Shown: positions 47,364 to 59,778, numbered from the stretch's first letter. The stretch is DNA of 64,000 bases from Cunninghamia lanceolata (GCA_027924645.1 BSBN01000860.1:9114001-9178000), one strand, 5' to 3'. Notes: generated by a model not told the origin, from the letters alone. Translations and numbers: made by a program.

Positions 47364-47690
47364 CTAATCACCTTTTTGGTGACAATCTAGCTTAGCTCTA
47401 TGAGCTACAAGACAATCCATGCCTAAAACTACACCATAGGATCCTAAAGGCATAACCCTAAGGTCGCATACTATAGTGAAGGCCCCCAAAGATATCTCAC
47501 AATCCTGAACCAAAACATCTATTGACATCTTGGCCCTAGTGGCCAACTCTACCTCCCACCTATCGCCCTGCCTAGAGGCCACTAGCCTGCAACGCTCCAC
47601 TAACGATGGAGATATAAATGAATCAGTAGTGCCAAAGTTAAATAAAATAGCAATGGGGACATCCCAAATCATACCTTCTGTCTCGATCAT
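47364..47690 (-). pseudogene. Chromovirus aspartic protease, active site altered
   Basis: The usual LFDSGATHSFIS block reads LFNFGTTDSFIS, so the catalytic Asp-Ser-Gly is Asn-Phe-Gly. LGMDCLVAHRAKLDC near the end matches the conserved 'GMDWL' region, with Trp to Cys. The domain is otherwise about full length in one open frame. This protease could not be active. Confidence 0.82.
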
Positions 47691-47827
47691 TGAGGCCTAG
47701 AAGTTAGCCTGACGGTTATTAACCACTGCAAACATATGGTGGGACTTACCCACATCTCCTACTGTTTGCTATGATCCTCCTGCATGAGGTTGTCCCCTTG
47801 CCATAAAGCCCTATGGGCACTCTCTGG

Positions 47828-49226
47828 CTAAATGTCTTGCCCCACCATAAACATAGCATGGGCCCCGAGCTTGAACCTGTCCAATTTGTGTCTTACTACT
47901 TTGTTGTTGTCCAGTCTAACCCGTGGACCCCTGAGAACCTCTGTATGAATGCTGTGATCTAGCAAGTCCAGCAGGTGGTCCCTATTGTCATTGATCCCTA
48001 CGCGGGCCCTACTACTGCCAATTGTGATTATGTCCTCCCTATGCGCTCTGCTGGGGCCTAAACCTCTACTGATATTGTTGCTACTGCTATTGTGGAGGTC
48101 TAGGAGGTAACAGTGCAGAATTAAATCCTCCTCTATGTGGTGGTGGTGGTGGTCAACGGAAACTCTGTTACTGCCACTGGCTACGATCCTAAAACTAGGG
48201 ACATGAACTCTGACCTCGTCCCTGTATCTACTCTGCAATGTATGCCTTCTCAGTAGCCTCACTCATGTTCTGGGGGTTTGCCATGCATACTGGTCTTGAC
48301 ATCCCATGATTCAAACCCTTGATAAATTTGTGAACTAGAAGTTTTTCATCATGGAGATACTTTGTGTACTGTGATAGCTCAATGAATCTACTCTCATACT
48401 GCACTACAGTAGACCCTCGCTGTTGCAAGTCATGGAACTCGTCAATCTGACGCTGCCTGTAATGGTCTGACAAATAACGCGCATTAAAACGCTTAATGAA
48501 AGTGTCCCATGAAAGAGTATCCAAAGATAAGTGGCGCTTGCACTCCTCAGTGTGCCACCATGTCGCTGCTGCATCTCTCAAAAGGTCAACTGCCACGTGT
48601 GCCTTTGTGTTTCTCCCATAAGGACGTAATGCAAAGCACATGTCTAAACTGATAAGCCAAGCCTAAGCCTCAGCTCCCTCTGTGGTCCCTACGAAGGTTG
48701 GTGGATTCATCCTAAGTAAATCTCTGATGGGGTCCCCTCAGTCTCTGTGTCCTCTAATAGGCTCATCCACACCATAATCATAAGGCCCGTGATAAACCTC
48801 CTCTATCCTCACAGCCTCCTCTCGCCTCGCATGGTGCAAAGGGCTCCTGCTACGAGCTCCTCTGTAAGCTGAACTGACCTCTTCTACTGTGGTGACAGGT
48901 ATCTCTACAAAAGGCTCTACACATGGTGCCACTCGCGGCTCGACATAGGGTTCTACACGTGGCTCTACATGTGACTCAACACGTGGCTCCTCTTGTGGAT
49001 CAACACAGGGCTCGACACACGGCTTGACACGCAGCTCTGTTGCGGCTAGTGGTAACCTCTCTAATACTGCCTATAATGCATGTAAGATCTATGGTCCGAT
49101 ATCAGGTGTGGGTGGTGCTCGTGGTGCCTGTGGTGCCAACAACCCATGACCCTCAGCTGATGAGTCGCTATGTACCTCTACGGACACAGTGGTGTGTGAA
49201 TGCGCACGCCTCATTCTAGGTGGCAT
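47828..49226 (-). pseudogene. Chromovirus gag remnant with VEP repeats
   Basis: The likely start is MPPRMRRAHS at 49226. The N-terminal part (about 48895-49045) has degenerate five-residue repeats of the type VEPRV / VEPCV / VEPYV. The gag domain at 48228-48641 reads VAVDLLRDAAATWWHTEE, then WDTFIKRFNARYLSDHYRQR, then EFHDLQQRGSTVVQYESRF. Stops occur before it (for example at 48738-48740). After 48228 the frame is lost in a Gln/His-rich linker. A knuckle at about 47825-47875 reads CYVYGGARHLAREC, with the second Cys changed to Tyr. Confidence 0.82.
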
Positions 49227-49305
49227 CCTACAAGAACAAGGTATTCACGAATCAGAAGAATTTGCGGAATAACAATGTGCCCAAACAAGCCCAGTATTTA
49301 AACTT

Positions 49306-49318
49306 GGATCTGATACGA
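49306..49318 (-). other. Primer binding site of the chromovirus (initiator tRNA-Met type)
   Basis: Minus strand TCGTATCAGATCC, two mismatches from TGGTATCAGAGCC, two bases after the LTR end. Confidence 0.75.
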
Positions 49319-49320
49319 AA

Positions 49321-52280
49321 TGTCATGCCCATATTTTCCATGCGGTCATGACACACAACACACGTGTCATGTCCACATTTGTCATGTGGTCATGACACAA
49401 AATATCAAAAAATTTCCACACATCCCTAGAAACCCCCTCGTAGGCGTTTGCGTGCTTGGTGGCAATACACATAAGGCGTAAACATGTTAATCAAATTCAG
49501 GGTAATGCAATCACATGCACAATCCCCTGCGTGATTATAGTTGACTAAAGGGGTTGATGCGATGCCAGGAGCGTTGCCATTAGGGTTAGGATTGATTGAT
49601 CGAACCCCTAAGTTTTCCTAAGTGAGTGACGGGATTTTGATAGGGTCAAAATCAAAACCATAATTCTAGAGCATAAAAGAATTAAATAACTACTTAATTA
49701 AAACATCAAGTTTGCGGAACACTATATTATTACTCATCACAAGGATTAAATCGTCTAAGAAAATTAACCCTAATCTCTCAGAAAAATCCGGCAGCATAAC
49801 GCCTCTAGAGCATGTATAGGAATTATTCTAATAATAAAATTCTAACCAAAGGTTCCCTAAGCTCACTAAAATTGATTAATTTAAAGAAAATTACGCTAGG
49901 GATGTTAATTTGTCATACTAAGATTCTCAAGTCTAACAACCTCCTTCAATTAAATCCTCACATATGATTAAATAAATTAAAGTGATTATAAAAAAATTAA
50001 AGTTGCATTAAATGAATTCAAGGATAACATATAAGAAAATTGAAACCCCAAATATAAATAAATTAATTCAATATTTTCCCACTAGCTCAATTAATTAAAC
50101 TCTAAATAATCCAACACAATTAATTAATAGAGTTAATCCCTAACTTATAAACAAATGAAATAACATCTAACTAAATAAAATTACTAAAAAAAAATCCACT
50201 CTTAAATAAATTTTACCCCTTTACCCAAGAATTCAAAGGCATCACAATTTAAAATAAAAAAAATAATAAAAACAATAAATAATATCCCAAGACAAAATGG
50301 GAGGGAAAAAGAAGTAAAATCTAATTTAAAATACCTCTTGCCCTAAAATTCTCCTATTAAATTATTACTTTTCTTATGGAAGATTACAAACCCTAACCCT
50401 ACTTGCCTTTCTCTATTATTTTCTTTCTCACAAATTGTTTTCTCATTTTCTCTCTTCTTTGGTTTGTAGGTCAATGCTAAGGGTAGCCATGGAGACCTGC
50501 CACAGAGGTATATACAATGCATATACACTTATCCCTTTTTTTTAAAAGCCTTATTTTTTTGAGCATATATATATGATGGTTAAAAACAAACAGAGATATA
50601 CATTTTTATTTTTGTTATGAGCTAGATGGATATACGCTAAATATATATATATTAACAATATAAGTTGCAGGGCAACAAGGGCCGAATGACCTGCTAAAAA
50701 GGACGGACGACGGGTTTAGTAGAGTGCCGCCGAACATAATCGGCACAGTCGAAGGTCCGCAAGAAATGTGGGGAGTGGGGGTTTTGTTTTCCCCCCATAG
50801 CCCCACACACAAAGTTTACTAATAGTCCAAAGAAAAAGGGGACGGCGGTGGGGGTTCGAACCCCCCATCATTGCCCCATTGTAGAAGCTTCCTAGCGGCC
50901 AAGAAATATCTGCCACACAGTAAAAAAAAAACCTTTATTTATTTTACTCTGCCCTAATGCTTATGATAAGATTTACTCAACATTCGAATATATATATATT
51001 TAACACAGTCACAGTATGATATTTCTCAGCAAATGATTTAATGCTATCACATATGTATGTACAAATTGTTTTAAATGAAAATATACACAGTAAATCTACC
51101 ATCTAGTTTTCTAGCATATACATAATACCTAATATGGTATATATACATATATGTGTGTGTGTTCAATGCAAAATTTATATAAAAAAAACAGACATATATA
51201 ATGATTTTCCAGCCAGCTAAATGAACTATTTAATCTAAAATTATATATATATACTCCTCACCTAAACAAATAGATCATTTTTTTCTTTTTGTAAGATATA
51301 GAGATGACATATAAATAAATGAATTACAAAAGTATATAGATTTTCCATGGCATATTTTTTTTGTTTTCACAAAATAAATCAGCAACTATGCATTTTTTTT
51401 TGCTACATTCAATAGAAAACAACAAAACATAAATTCTATTTTCATAAAAAAAAACACATGCAAAGAGAACAAGGAATAAATATATTTTGACAACACTACA
51501 TCAAGGAGAATATTACATTTCTTGTAATTTCTAAAATAGAGTAACATAAAATACATTCATTTAGACTATACAAATGAAAAGATTATTATTATTTTCTCTT
51601 TCTTTTCATACAAAATTATACAAAAGCCAAACATGGCCAAGGCTCTCAATAGCAAAAAAATAACGAAGAACATAACTTTTAAACACCTTCTCCAAGCTCC
51701 CAAGACAACAATAACACCTGTAAGATACATAACAAAGGAGGGAAACCAAGCCACAAAATACCGCTCTTCTTCCTACCATAGACTCACTAATGAGCCACCC
51801 CCGAGCTTGGAGGTGATCCACAACACAACAAAACACAAAACCAATCTTGGGAAAAACACTTGCGCACTTAAACAAAAGATTAATCCAATCATGTATATCA
51901 TAGCCGAAGCAAGGAAAAACATACACTCACACCATTGCATAATCATATAAAACATCATAAAAATCACATCATAATTAGATTCTTAATTTGCATTTCTATA
52001 ATCCATCTCAAGATAAACATCGCATAACAAATCCATAACATAATCTCACAACTAGTATCTCAAATAATATCATAATGCATATCACATGTCAAATCCTCAT
52101 CAGTGAATCAAAATCAAGATCTAGTCTCATCACAACATACTAAACATAACTAACCAAAATAAAAGCATATAGTCTAGTAAATCTGCATATCAGGATCAAC
52201 AGTCCCCAAAAGTCTAAAATGTGTCACCAACAGTAATATGAAATGAGCAAAAATAAGGGAGTGAAATAGTAGGCCTCACA
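49321..52280 (-). repeat. 5' LTR of the chromovirus (2960 bp)
   Basis: Relative to the other LTR it lacks about 1.36 kb: the junction is at about 51845, equivalent to 42550-43915. It also lacks the palindrome described at 41162-41296. A tRNA B-box-like GGTTCGAACC sits at 50853-50862. Confidence 0.92.
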
Positions 52281-53823
52281 TTCTTAAAGTGTTAATTTAC
52301 ATGTCGTTATGCTACTCTTTCTTTTCATGCCCACATTTTCCATGTGGTCATGATGTACAAAATACGTGTCATGTCCACATTTGTCATGTGGTCATGACAT
52401 GAAATATCAAAATTTTTCCCCCCGACTCTAAAAACCCCCTCGCGTGCATCAAGCATGCTCGATGACACACACACGTAACATAGTTGCATCTGCAACCATC
52501 GTTAGACACATCCCCTGAAGGTAGGGAAGTCATTCACAAACAACATTATGCGAAACTTATTTCAAAATCCCTATGAGATGATAGCCACTAAGGGGGTGTG
52601 CGTCACGAGGAGTGACACTAAGAGGGTTGGTTTCCATTTCAGAATCCAACCCAAGGGTTTACTAGGTGAAGTGGAACGATTTCGATATGAATCGAAATCT
52701 AACCCTAGAAGCAACTACTAACCTAAAGTAACATTAATACATTAACCAAACCATTAATTAAAGCACTATCAATTAATTAAAACAACAAGGTAAAACAAGA
52801 ATTTAAATTATTTAAATAATCCTATCTTTAATCTAGAAAAAATTCGACATCATAATGACATCTCATCAACTATGTGAGGAGAGAAAATTAATAATAAATA
52901 AATAAAACTTTCACTAACTCTTTTTGAACTTTGAAACAAAAAAAGAAAACATAAATAATATTCACTACTTACTTTTCCCAAAATTTAAATCGAAAATAAA
53001 ATAATTTAACTAATTTAAAGTGCATTAACACTTAACTAATCAATTGGAATAAAATGACTAAAGGGTTCAAATAATTTAACACAAGGGATTAAAATAATCC
53101 TCATACAATAGTTCAACAATAAATTAAATAAATTACATTAACCAACACCCATACTCTACTCAAGTAAATAATCCATTAACTAAGGGGTTTAATAAATAAA
53201 ACTCTAACTAGTTAATTCATGCACTAAAATAAATTAAATCCCTAGTTTAAATACATTTCCTCAAAAGATAAAATTAAATAAATAACATAAAAACACTCTC
53301 ACCCTAGAGTCCATAACCCATCCCACGCACTAAGTGGGTTTAATAAATTAAACTAGATTTAAAGATTTCATTAGCCACCAAACTTCTAGGGCAACACAAA
53401 ACCCCTAATATAAGTTTATAAAAGCAATTCCATTTCTCATTTGTTCTCACAACTAACTCTAGTTTTAGTCCAGTGCAAGTTTCAAAGTTAAGAGGCAATT
53501 GGGAAGGTACTTTCCCAAGTGGGAAGTATCTTCCCCAGTGAAGATTTTCTACATATGTTTTATTGCTTTCTAACCTTTTTATTTTCTCACAATCTCTACA
53601 AGTTTAACAATATTTTTTTTATTTGTTATTTATTTTCTAACTCTTGTTTCCCATTGCACAGGTTTACATAATCTTTATTTCCTAGTAAAATTCTTTTCTA
53701 AAGCATAGGTATCTAAGCTTGTTTACTGTTTACTAATAGTTTCTATTATTTTCCTAAATTAAGTCCTCTGGATGTTTCCTAAATATTTTACACAGATGCA
53801 TAAAAACTTTACACATGGGTAAA

Positions 53824-53831
<8 letters not shown>

Positions 53832-53897
<66 letters not shown>
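53832..53897. repeat. (TA)n microsatellite
   Basis: About 33 uninterrupted TA units inside the diverged LTR. Confidence 0.97.
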
Positions 53898-53899
<2 letters not shown>

Positions 53900-54399
53900 A
53901 AGGGCTGAATGGAATACAATATACAAACGATTAAAATATGACAGATTCAAACATATTAAATAGGGGCGTTATGATCTTAACGCAGCCATGCTTTTTGTTT
54001 TTATTTTAACATTCAATGATAGGGGATTAAACCCCAGGCAGCGGCGACGCCAATGGCCGGGGGCGGGGCTCCTACCCCACCCATAGGCCCTCGATCCTAT
54101 GTGTGGGACAAGGGTCCCAAACCCCCGTCCATGACATTGATTCCCCTCCCCCTCGGCTTTGTGATAAGCGCAGGCTGGGGGGGTTGGTCCCCTTCAAGTT
54201 TTCCACTATTAAAAACTTTCAGCAAAACAAACGTGAAGCCCTAGAATAAAATTTGAAACTGCTTTGTTTTTAATCACTTTTCATTATGTTTAAAACATAT
54301 AACAAAAGAAAACCTAGTGTATATATATAATGTATGCTCTCTATTTTTTTTACAGAGAATAAAAAACAACAGTGAATTAAAACTCATTTTAAACAACAA

Positions 54400-54401
<2 letters not shown>

Positions 54402-54474
<73 letters not shown>
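54402..54474. repeat. (TA)n microsatellite
   Basis: About 36 uninterrupted AT units near the right end of the diverged LTR. Confidence 0.97.
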
Positions 54475-54478
<4 letters not shown>

Positions 54479-54581
54479 TAACCCTTTAGAGGTATAGTAA
54501 CAATAGAACTATCTAAACTTATTTTCACATAATAGATAGCCTACTTTTTTTTTTCATTTTGGAAGAGGGGTAGCTTTCAAA

Positions 54582-56768
54582 TGGTATCAGAGCTATGGTG
54601 CTTCCATGGTTGCATGAGATTGTATGTGTTGGTTCCATGGTGTTTAAGGTTCTGGGTATTTCTTCTATTATGATTTCTTAGCTTAGCAAGCTTGAGGGAA
54701 TCTATAGGGAGGAATTGTTTGTTTATTAATCCTTGTTTTGAGTGGAATTATTTCAGTTGATCTTGTTTTTAGGTTACAACATACATTTGAAGGATGAAGA
54801 AGATGGAGTATTATGGAGTTCATGTGGTTACATTTAATATGATATTGATCTAGAGCTCTTGTTTGATAGTATGTAATAAGCCTCATACATGGTGGTTATG
54901 TTCTTTCATTATATGGTTGTTTGCATCAAAGTATTCATGTTGGGTGTTTGTTATTGGCTCCCTGATCACATGGAGAAACTTTGGTTGTCATGACTATGGT
55001 TTGATGTGCTTATGTTGGGTGCTTGGTTTTAGTTCCTAGCATTATAAGGAATTGTTTTGTTAACCTCAAATGCATGTAGGTTGTGGAGTTGATCATTGGA
55101 TGATTTGAAAGCTTCTAGAATAGCCTAGCTCCTCTGAATGCTTTCACATGGTGGTTGTGGAGTTGGCCTACAAGTGGGCCTAGAGTTCTTAGACCTCTTC
55201 TTCCTTCTGGTTGGTTGTACTTGCATGTCTCAATTTCATATTGATTTGATCTGAGGGTTTTGTATATTTTCTATTCAAAATCTATGATTATGCTTATCTA
55301 TGATATTCCATTGTTCTGGTATAGTTGTTATGGTAATTTTTTAGATTTATAGGTCTTCCATATGATAAGTGGATATGGATTTGCATGTTTGACGATGACA
55401 TGGTGGTTTTTCAAGTTTTACATGGTTAATCAAAGCTTGTGGTTTTGTAGATCTGTAGATAAACTATTTTTTAGATTATGATTCCTTGGGGTATTTTTGG
55501 ATGTAAGATAGTTGCAGATTTGTATGTATGCTTCGTGCATGGTGTGAGGGAGTTTGTAGACTTCTTAGTGTGGAGATGTTGGTATGTGATTAGTCACTCA
55601 ACATTTCTATAGTGTTTTCTTGATAGTTTCTTTGACTATGGTTACTCATTATGGATTTATTTGGAAAATTAGATTAGGAGTTAATCTGGTGTTTGAATCT
55701 TAAAATCTACATGTTATCTTCTTTGATATCTCAGTTTGCAAGTTATTGATGTGATGATGAGTTTGCATGTTTCATTTGTTTTGGATCTTTGAGTTGTGTA
55801 GTTTTGTGGGTTGGCCACCCATTGGTTGCAATGAGATGACTTAGATGTGGACTGTCTATATCCACGAGATTGATTCAGTGTTAATGCAAACTTTATTAGT
55901 TGGCCTTGTCTGTGGTCATTTATGCATTGGTATGTTGCATTAGGATGAGAGGATGAATGATTAGAGTGCCTGGATAGTCGATTGTTGGAACTTGTAGCAT
56001 GTTTATCATGATGTCATGGATAAATTGGATACACGATTATGTGTGAGCTTTTGACAGTGATGGTTTTATCTTCTTGCTGGAGATCTTGGTTCTACCTTAT
56101 TATTTTATGTTGCTTGTATTTCAAGTGAATTATTAAATGGTGTTAGAGCCATGGATGATCTTCATTCAGAGGATGATTATCACGATGCCTTAATAAGGTT
56201 GGTATCACAATTTTAGTGGGAGATTTGGCAGTGATGTGGATTTGGCACTTGGTGATGGATGTTCTTATACAGTGGTTGTAGGTGTCATGGTAAGGCTTTT
56301 AGATTATGATTCTTGTATGTTGTGAAATTATTTTGACATCTTGAGTTCCATTGTTAGAGGAGGGTTATCTTCATGTGATTGGAGATGGTATTATGCCATG
56401 ATGGACTCTTATTTCTAAGATTGGAGTTTTGGCATGATGGTACCCCTTTGGCAAGATAGTACCCCTTTGGCAAGATATGTTCATTGGAGCAGGTAGTAAT
56501 CTCCAAGGAGGAGGTGTTAGATCATGATGTCATGTGTGTTCCTAGATTTTTTGTAGATGATGTTGGCATGTGATTAGTATTGATGTCAACCAGGTGTGGT
56601 TATGTTGTATAAGAAGTTGGTACTGAGGCAGATGGAAAAAGAGAAGTTGTGTTGTGCTCAAGATGATGTTGTAAGTGTTGTTATGATGTTGCAGAAAAAT
56701 GTTACAAGGTATTACATGATGCAGGAGTTCATAAGAGTTCACTTGGTTTAGGATTAGGATGCTTGATG
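54582..56768 (+). mobile_element. Left inner part of an unidentified LTR element (hosts the Copia insertion)
   Basis: TGGTATCAGAGC at 54582-54593 is an initiator-Met-type primer binding site. A weaker one, TGGTGTTAGAGCC, lies at 56138-56150. Between and after them I see no coding domain. The same GT-rich, non-coding style continues right of the Copia element (62349-62980). Together they look like the inside of a large non-autonomous LTR element. Which PBS belongs to it is unclear. Confidence 0.45.
56433..56475. repeat. Short tandem duplication
   Basis: GGTACCCCTTTGGCAAGATA is followed at once by AGTACCCCTTTGGCAAGATA, about 21 bp repeated. Confidence 0.85.
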
Positions 56769-57483
56769 TGTTAGGATTAAGGTGCCATCAACCTTGTAAA
56801 TCCTATGTAATTAATTACTCCTAGTATTGTTTGTAAATCACCCATAAGAGATGAAAGGTTTCACCAGCAATGGTCTTGTTTCAGCTAGATGTTTATATCC
56901 ATTCCTCAACGCTAACTCGCCCGCAACGGGGGGTCGCAAGGGGGTTTCCCCCTTGCGAGGAGTCTGGAGGGATCATCCCCTCGGTGGGGGTTCTGGGGGC
57001 TGCACACCCCGGTGGTGGTTCAGGGGCAATGCCCCTGAAACCACATTTTATTTTATATTTATCATTGTAAATTTAGACTATTCGTCATTAGGTCACAAAT
57101 CTGATGGTTGATATTATGTCAGTTATCTTGCCCTAGAAGGCAACCCCCTTTTATAAGGATATTTGTACTACATTTTTATCAGAGAGTTGAGAGTAAAAGG
57201 CGGCGCTGGATTGAAGACTAGAGAGGAGAGGAAGTGCATGTGTTGTAATCTCATATTTGAAGATAATACAACTTGGAGCCTCTTTTCTTGGTGGAGTTTT
57301 TTACCTGAAAGGGTTTTCTCCACGCTACATACTGTGTTATGTGTTCAATTCTTGATGCATGTTATTTCTGTGTAATGAGTTTTAATTTCTGTTCCAATCT
57401 CCATTGATTCTACATTGTTTAAAGCACATAAATAAGGTTTGAATCAGATTTCTATTGTGTGGTTTTCACCTTCATTTCTAACA
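56769..57483 (+). repeat. 5' LTR of the Copia element
   Basis: Starts TGTTAGGATTAAGG and ends TTCTAACA. GC-rich hairpin block at 56920-57040, including a perfect 10-bp stem at 56935-56957 and CAGGGGCAATGCCCCTG at 57021-57037. Confidence 0.95.
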
Positions 57484-57485
57484 TT

Positions 57486-57498
57486 TGGTATCAGAGCC
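57486..57498 (+). other. Primer binding site of the Copia element (initiator tRNA-Met)
   Basis: TGGTATCAGAGCC two bases after the LTR end; exact match to the common Copia PBS. Confidence 0.92.
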
Positions 57499-57592
57499 TG
57501 ACCAGTTCTAATTCTTGGGTGGTAGTGTGAAGGTTTTTTAGCTGCAGTGGGAGATTTGGTTGTTGTTTGTTTGAAGATCATGTGTAGATATC

Positions 57593-58370
57593 ATGGCTTC
57601 ATCCACTATTGCTTCTACCTCTTGGTTGGACATTGAAAAGTTCAATGGTGTGGGGTACGAATTGTGGAAGCTAAAAATGGAGGATTTGTTGGAAGAAAGA
57701 AACTACTGGTTGGCTGTTTAGAAAGAGAAGAAACCTGATGATGTTTCTCCTGATGAGTGGGAAAGACTGGATAAAAAGGCATGAGGTACAATCTGGTTGT
57801 GTCTTGCAGATTCTGTTCTACTGAATGTTGCGAGCGAGAAGTCCGCACATAGCTTGTGGAAGTGTCTGGGTGAGATCTACCAAGCCAAGAGTATGGTAAA
57901 TGAGCTTTATTTGAAGTGTAATTTATTTTCCATGAAAATGAAAGAGGGTGAATCGGTTGCAGAGCATTTGAATTCATTTAATTTGTTATTGAGTCAACTA
58001 GAATCTGTAGAAGTTGAGGTGAATGAGGAAGATACATGTATATTGCTTCTCTGTTCTTTGTCTGAGTCATGGGAGAATGTTATTTTGGCTATCACTACTA
58101 ACCTTACAGATCCGAAGGTGGATGCTCTTGTTTTAGTTCTGTTGTCACATGAATTGAGGAAGAAAAGTTTGGATAGTTTAGGGGATGCTTTTAGTGTTAG
58201 GAGAAGGTCTATGGAAAGAGGGCCAAAAGGAGATTAGAAAGGGGCTAAGGTCAAGTCTAAGGGCCAATCTAAGACTCTTGGGAAGAAGAACAAAGTTAAG
58301 TGTTGGAACTGTAGTAACAGGGGACATGTGAAGGAGTGTAGAAACCCAAAGGAATAGTGGGAGAATGCCT
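57593..58370 (+). pseudogene. Copia gag remnant
   Basis: Starts MASSTIASTSWLDIEKFNGV. The gag domain includes YELWKLKMEDLL, NELYLKCNLFSMKMKEGESV and SQLESVEVEVNEEDTCILLL, and is followed by a knuckle CWNCSNRGHVKECRNP (CxxC..GH...C, one residue short of the usual spacing). In-frame stops: TAG 57719, TGA 57782, TAG 58235, TAG 58355. All parts are in one frame. Confidence 0.88.
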
Positions 58371-58960
58371 CTGATAAGTCCTCGAATGCAGGTGAAGATG
58401 TTTTACTTTCTTCTTACAATTATGTTTCTAATGATCACTGGTTGGTTAACTCAGGATGCTCGTTCCATATGACCCTACATAAGGAATGGTTCTCCACATA
58501 TGCAGAATATGATGGTGGTAATGTGTACCTTGGGGACAACTTTGCATATCTGATAGTTGGAAAAGGCAAGGTACTATTGTGTTTTAGTGATGGGAGGATT
58601 AAAACCCTCCCTAATGTTTATCATGTTCTTGGATTAGCTAGAAATTTGATTTCTATTTTAAAGCTGAATGATTTGGGAATGCATGTGACTTTTGACAAGC
58701 ATGGTTGCAGATTGGTGAGAGGGAACTTGGTGGTAGCAAAGGGGAAGAGATTGGGAAACCTGTTCAAGCTTGAAGCCACTACAGTTTGTAATGCCTCCTA
58801 TGTATCTGAGGCCAATACTAAAAATACATGTATGTTGTGGCACCGTAGATTAGGTCACACAAGCAATAATGTACTGAAAACCATTAAGAATAAAAATTTG
58901 TTGGACGATTTCTCTTATTCTGATGAGCACTTTGATTTGTGTGAACATTGCGTGTTTGGT
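58371..58960 (+). pseudogene. Copia protease and pre-integrase remnant
   Basis: The protease block WLVNSGCSFHMTLHKEWF corresponds to the usual DSGCSxHM, with the catalytic Asp changed to Asn. VYLGDNFAYLIVGKGKV and NVYHVLGLARNLISI follow. The pre-integrase zinc region reads LWHRRLGHTSNNVLKTI and CEHCVFGK, with the HHCC residues present. Open from 58442 to the TAG at 58964. Confidence 0.88.
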
Positions 58961-59778
58961 AAATAGAGTAGAAAATCATTTCCTTTAGGAAGCAATAGAG
59001 CAAAAGAGAAGTTAGAAATTATTCATACAGATGTGTTTGGGCCTGTGGATAATGAATCTATCAGAAAATCTTGTTATTTTGTCACCTTCATTGATGATGT
59101 ATCCAGATTTACTTGGATTTATTTTATGAAACACAAATCTAAAGTTTTCACTAAGTTTAAGGATTTCAAAGTCTTAGTAGAGAACCAATCAGTTTGAAGA
59201 TAGAAATATTAAGATCTGACAATGGAGGAGAATATTGCTCTAACGAATTTGATGAGTTTTGTAAGCATGCAGGTATTATCAGACAAAAGACAACTCCATA
59301 TACACCACAACAGAATGGTGTTGCAGAAAGGATGAACTAAACAATCATGGAAATGGCCAGAAGTATGTTGAGTGATGCACAGTTGGATAAATGCTTTTGG
59401 GCAGAGGCTGTGTGTACTGCTTGCTACTTGATTAACAGATCTCCTTGTAAGGCTCTTGATTCGACACCTTATGAAGTGTGGATAGGTAAAAAACCTTTTG
59501 TTTCACATTTAATGGTTTTTGGCTATGAGGCTGTTGTTCATGTGCCTAAGGAAAAGCGATCTAAATTAGATCCAAAAGCTGAGAAGTGTACATTCATTGG
59601 ATATGGTGATAATGTCAAAGATTATAAGCTTTGGAATCCACTAACCCGTAAGATTATCTATTCTAGAGATGTAATTTTCAGGGAACTTAGAGCTATTTCT
59701 GAACCTAAGCAGCCAAAAGAAAAAGAAGAAAAGGTAAAGAGAGTACACTTTGATTTAGAGCAGCAAGATGCGCCTTAG
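58961..59778 (+). pseudogene. Copia integrase remnant
   Basis: LEIIHTDVFGPVDNES carries the first catalytic Asp, [14 protein letters not shown] the second, and [13 protein letters not shown] the Glu. A frameshift occurs at about 59195 and a TAA at 59338. The C-terminal region reads FWAEAVCTACYLINRSPC, then TFIGYGDNVKDYKLW, and ends at TAG 59776. Confidence 0.88.

Larger units (their letters stand above)
39978..52280 (-). mobile_element. Complete but decayed Ty3/gypsy chromovirus, target duplication TTCTT
   Basis: Two related LTRs (39978-44343 and 49321-52280) start TGTCATGCCC and end GGCCTCACA in plus-strand reading. TTCTT flanks both sides (39973-39977 and 52281-52285). Expression is on the minus strand: 5' LTR on the right, PBS 49306-49318, gag, protease, RT, RNase H, integrase, a chromodomain-like C-terminus, and PPT 44344-44357 before the 3' LTR. 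Long LTRs and the initiator-Met-type PBS fit the Tekay/Del branch of chromoviruses (inference). Many stops and shifts; the LTRs also differ by a deletion of about 1.4 kb. Confidence 0.93.
52323..54540 (-). repeat. Diverged LTR related to the chromovirus LTR (solo or truncated)
   Basis: Begins TTTCATGCCCACATTTTCCA, like the chromovirus LTR start TGTCATGCCC. It also has CATGTCCACATTTGTCATGT, a CCCCCTCGCG-type block, the AT-rich 'attaaata' stretch and a GC-rich block at 54020-54190 in the same order. Divergence is much greater than between the two LTRs next to it, so it is another, older family member. The right end is uncertain, and no inner region was found to its right. Confidence 0.65.

Noticed and set aside
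47828..48262. 144-residue open frame with a poly-His stretch
   Set aside because: An alternative frame of the Gln-rich gag linker of the chromovirus; the zinc-knuckle remnant is readable in a different frame.
53759..54477. Open frames with long Tyr-Ile repeats
   Set aside because: Translations of (TA)n microsatellites, not proteins.
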